Shown: in pieces, positions 62,491 through 64,000 of the stretch | Layout: every line of letters starts with the position of its first letter | Position numbering within the stretch: position 1 is the stretch's first letter | Assembly (NCBI RefSeq): GCF_030296695.1 | Contig: NZ_AP027737.1 | Location: 1,922,001 to 1,986,000 of the forward strand | Direction of reading: 5' to 3' | Length of the DNA stretch: 64,000 bases | Source of the DNA: Agromyces mangrovi | GTDB taxonomy: Bacteria; Actinomycetota; Actinomycetes; Actinomycetales; Microbacteriaceae | Program-made: the position numbers and the translations under genes | Notes under the pieces: generated by a model | What the model was told of the DNA's origin: nothing | Database searches by the model: none | What the model saw: the letters and a program-made list of their open reading frames with translations, nothing else

Positions 62491-62937
62491 ATGACCACCG
62501 CTGTTGCGGGACGCACCGCTCCCACCACTCCTGCCCGATCGTTCTTCACCCGCGTGCTCGAAGTCTCGCTGCTGCTCGTCGCCGTCGGCGCCGTGGGCCA
62601 GGTGACCAGCGCTGCGTACGGTGCGTTCTCCCTGATGCAGGGGGTGCCGGTCGAGGAAGGCTTCGCAGCGCACCACCTGATCGGGTATGCCACCGAGATC
62701 GTGGCGGTGGTCGTGGTGCTCGCTCTGATCGCGGCCCGGCCCGGCATCCGGCTCTCCCTGGTCGTGCTCGCGGCCTTCGGGCTGCTGCTGCTGCAGCCGG
62801 TGCTCCAGCGACTCGACTCCGCGCTGCTCGGCGCAGTGCACGGACTGAACGCGCTGGCCATCATCGTGCTGTGCTCGGGGGCGGCGACGGCCCTTCGTGC
62901 CCGGCGTCGCAGCGTCGCCGCCCGCCCGGTCGAATGA
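62491..62937 (+). CDS. small four-helix membrane protein of unknown function
   Basis: A 148-residue protein with about four membrane helices (VLEVSLLLVAVGAVGQVTSAAYGA, the EIVAVVVVLALIAA region, LVVLAAFGLLLLQPVL and ALAIIVLCSGAATAL) and short, basic ends. The second loop, QGVPVEEGFAAHHLIGYATE, contains a His pair. I do not recognise a characterised family. Its stop overlaps the TetR start by four bases (ATGA), so it is probably the gene that TetR controls; a stress- or compound-responsive role is only a guess. Confidence 0.72.
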   Translation: MTTAVAGRTAPTTPARSFFTRVLEVSLLLVAVGAVGQVTSAAYGAFSLMQGVPVEEGFAAHHLIGYATEIVAVVVVLALIAARPGIRLSLVVLAAFGLLLLQPVLQRLDSALLGAVHGLNALAIIVLCSGAATALRARRRSVAARPVE

Positions 62938-63563
62938 GCCCGCGGATCGCGGAGGCGACCGTTCCGGAGCATCGGGCGGCGGTCGTCGGTCGGCTGCTCG
63001 ATGCCTGCGGCGTCATCGCCGCGGATCGCGGCATCGACGCCATCTCGCTCGGTTCGGCGGCGGGCGCCGCGGGAATCAGCCGATCGTCGATCTACACGTA
63101 CGTGGAGAACCGAGACGACCTGATCCGGATGTGGGGCGAGCGCGAGATGCGCAGATTCCTCGCGCAGGTGGATCTCGGCTTCGAGAGGCGGTCGGCGACG
63201 CCGGGCCGGGAGCTCGAGCGCCTGCTCTTCGAGGTGCTGACCGAGCTCTCGACACGACCGCAGGTCTCCGCCGCCAGCGAAGCGACGATCAGCGCCGAGT
63301 CGAAGGCGCTGATGATGGAGCACCTGAAGCCGCTCGCGGACCGTTTCGAGTACCTGCTCGAAGCGGGGGCGAGCGGCGGTGAGTTCCGCAGCGACGCGGC
63401 CGAGTCGCTGGCGTACCTGCTCGCCTGCCTCGACGTCGAGCGCCGCGCGATCGACGACGGGGAGTCTGCCGAGCGTTCGGCCCGACGGCTGGTGCGCTTC
63501 GTGCTCGCCGCGCTCCGGCGCCCCGACGATGCGGGGGCGGCGGAGGAGCGTCCGACGCGCTGA
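62934..63563 (+). CDS. TetR-family transcriptional regulator
   Basis: A 209-residue regulator. The N-terminal helix-turn-helix region (LLDACGVIAADRGIDAISLG and AGISRSSIYTYVENRDDLIRMW, residues ~18-65) is followed by an all-helical ligand-binding domain that ends in an acidic/Arg-rich tail. It overlaps the membrane-protein gene (ATGA), forming a two-gene unit that it probably autoregulates through the palindrome at 62476-62490. Ligand unknown. Confidence 0.85.
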   Translation: MSPRIAEATVPEHRAAVVGRLLDACGVIAADRGIDAISLGSAAGAAGISRSSIYTYVENRDDLIRMWGEREMRRFLAQVDLGFERRSATPGRELERLLFEVLTELSTRPQVSAASEATISAESKALMMEHLKPLADRFEYLLEAGASGGEFRSDAAESLAYLLACLDVERRAIDDGESAERSARRLVRFVLAALRRPDDAGAAEERPTR

Positions 63564-63696
63564 GGCCGTCGCGAGGTGCGCGGCGGGCGGGCCGGCCACC
63601 TCTCGGAGTCTGGCGCGCCCCGCTCCGATCGGGAAGGATGGCCGAGGATTGACCTCGGGGGACCCCCGAGTGGCACGCGCAGCGGAGGCAGCACCC

Positions 63697-64000
63697 GTGA
63701 CGGAAGACCCCCAACCCTCTCGGCGGCAGAGTTCGCCGTGGGGTCGGTTCCGACGGCTCTTTCGACGCGAGACCCTCGGGAAGGACGCTGTCGCCGGCGT
63801 CGTGCTGGGAGTCGAGAGCGTGCCCGATGGGCTCGCGAGCGGGCTTCTCGCCGGGGTGAACCCGGTGGCCGGGCTCTACGGCTATCTGTTCGGGATGCTC
63901 GGGGCGGCGTTCTTCACGAGCAGCGCCTTCATGGCGGTGCAGGCGACCGGCGCCATGGCGCTCGTCGTCGCCGACACCGAACTCGCTGCACGTCCTGACC
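63697..64000 (+). CDS. SulP-family anion transporter, N-terminal part, runs off the window
   Basis: At least 101 residues of a SulP (SLC26-like) carrier, cut by the window end. After a hydrophilic N-terminus the first membrane region has AVAGVVLGVESVPDGLASGLLAGVNPVAGLYGYLFG, the family signature of helices 1 and 2, and the VQATGAMALVVAD region follows. The GTG at 63697 is preferred because GGAGG lies eight bases upstream; GTG 63670 is in frame but has no such site. Substrate is likely sulfate, bicarbonate or another anion. Confidence 0.85.
   Translation, partial: MTEDPQPSRRQSSPWGRFRRLFRRETLGKDAVAGVVLGVESVPDGLASGLLAGVNPVAGLYGYLFGMLGAAFFTSSAFMAVQATGAMALVVADTELAARPD

Overview
The window is very G+C-rich, almost every base is coding, and genes mostly start ATG or GTG (TTG once). 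Gene content and codon use point to an actinobacterium of the Microbacteriaceae type (Agromyces/Microbacterium-like; inferred from style, not from a marker phylogeny). The window is a sugar-catabolism region followed by central-metabolism and housekeeping genes.

Region 1 (1-10.4 kb) is L-rhamnose utilisation: L-rhamnose isomerase and mutarotase, an ABC importer, a GH78 alpha-L-rhamnosidase, an esterase-like hydrolase and a LacI regulator. LacI-type palindromes lie in the promoter regions. Region 2 (10.4-22.5 kb) is the most interesting part. A GntR regulator faces an operon whose five products match the D-apionate route: erythrulose kinase, RpiB-like isomerase, TIM-like isomerase, 3-oxo-isoapionate decarboxylase-like protein and D-apionate oxidoisomerase-like protein. 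Next to it are a second GH78, an NAD-dependent sugar dehydrogenase, an SMP-30 lactonase and a DUF5060/DUF4038-type glycosidase. Together they suggest a path from plant apiosides (perhaps apiose- and rhamnose-containing pectin or glycosides) to D-erythrose 4-phosphate.

Region 3 (22.5-30.7 kb) holds a HipBA-like pair, a MarR/MFS efflux pair, the conserved ATP-grasp/alpha-E/transglutaminase triad and an alpha/beta hydrolase. Region 4 (30.7-42.4 kb) holds a secreted GH6 cellulase, a lipoate ligase-like protein, an orphan DNA methyltransferase, a gamma-glutamyltransferase-like protein and a beta-glucoside operon (ABC importer, GH1, LacI). The cellulase and the importer share an identical GAGAGCGCTCTC operator, so they are probably one cellulose regulon. 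Region 5 (42.5-54.6 kb) holds a VanY-like peptidase, an MFS carrier, a secreted amidase-domain protein, the TreZ-TreY-GlgX trehalose operon and phosphoglucomutase. Region 6 (54.7-64 kb) holds a DUF445 protein, prephenate dehydratase, a lipid kinase, seryl-tRNA synthetase, two serine tRNAs, an LCP protein, a TetR/membrane-protein pair and the start of a SulP transporter.

Three window-wide signals stand out. First, there are families of short palindromic elements of fixed length (58, 51 and 54 bp); two 51-bp copies are inserted in frame inside treY. Second, seven recognisable genes are broken by eight single-base losses, almost all in G or C runs, plus a regulator relic with a similar break; this points to assembly error unless raw reads say otherwise. 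Third, the hexamer GGATGC/GCATCC recurs against the prevailing codon bias. Several genes also have a -10 box 6-8 bases before the start codon and no ribosome-binding site, which suggests leaderless mRNAs.
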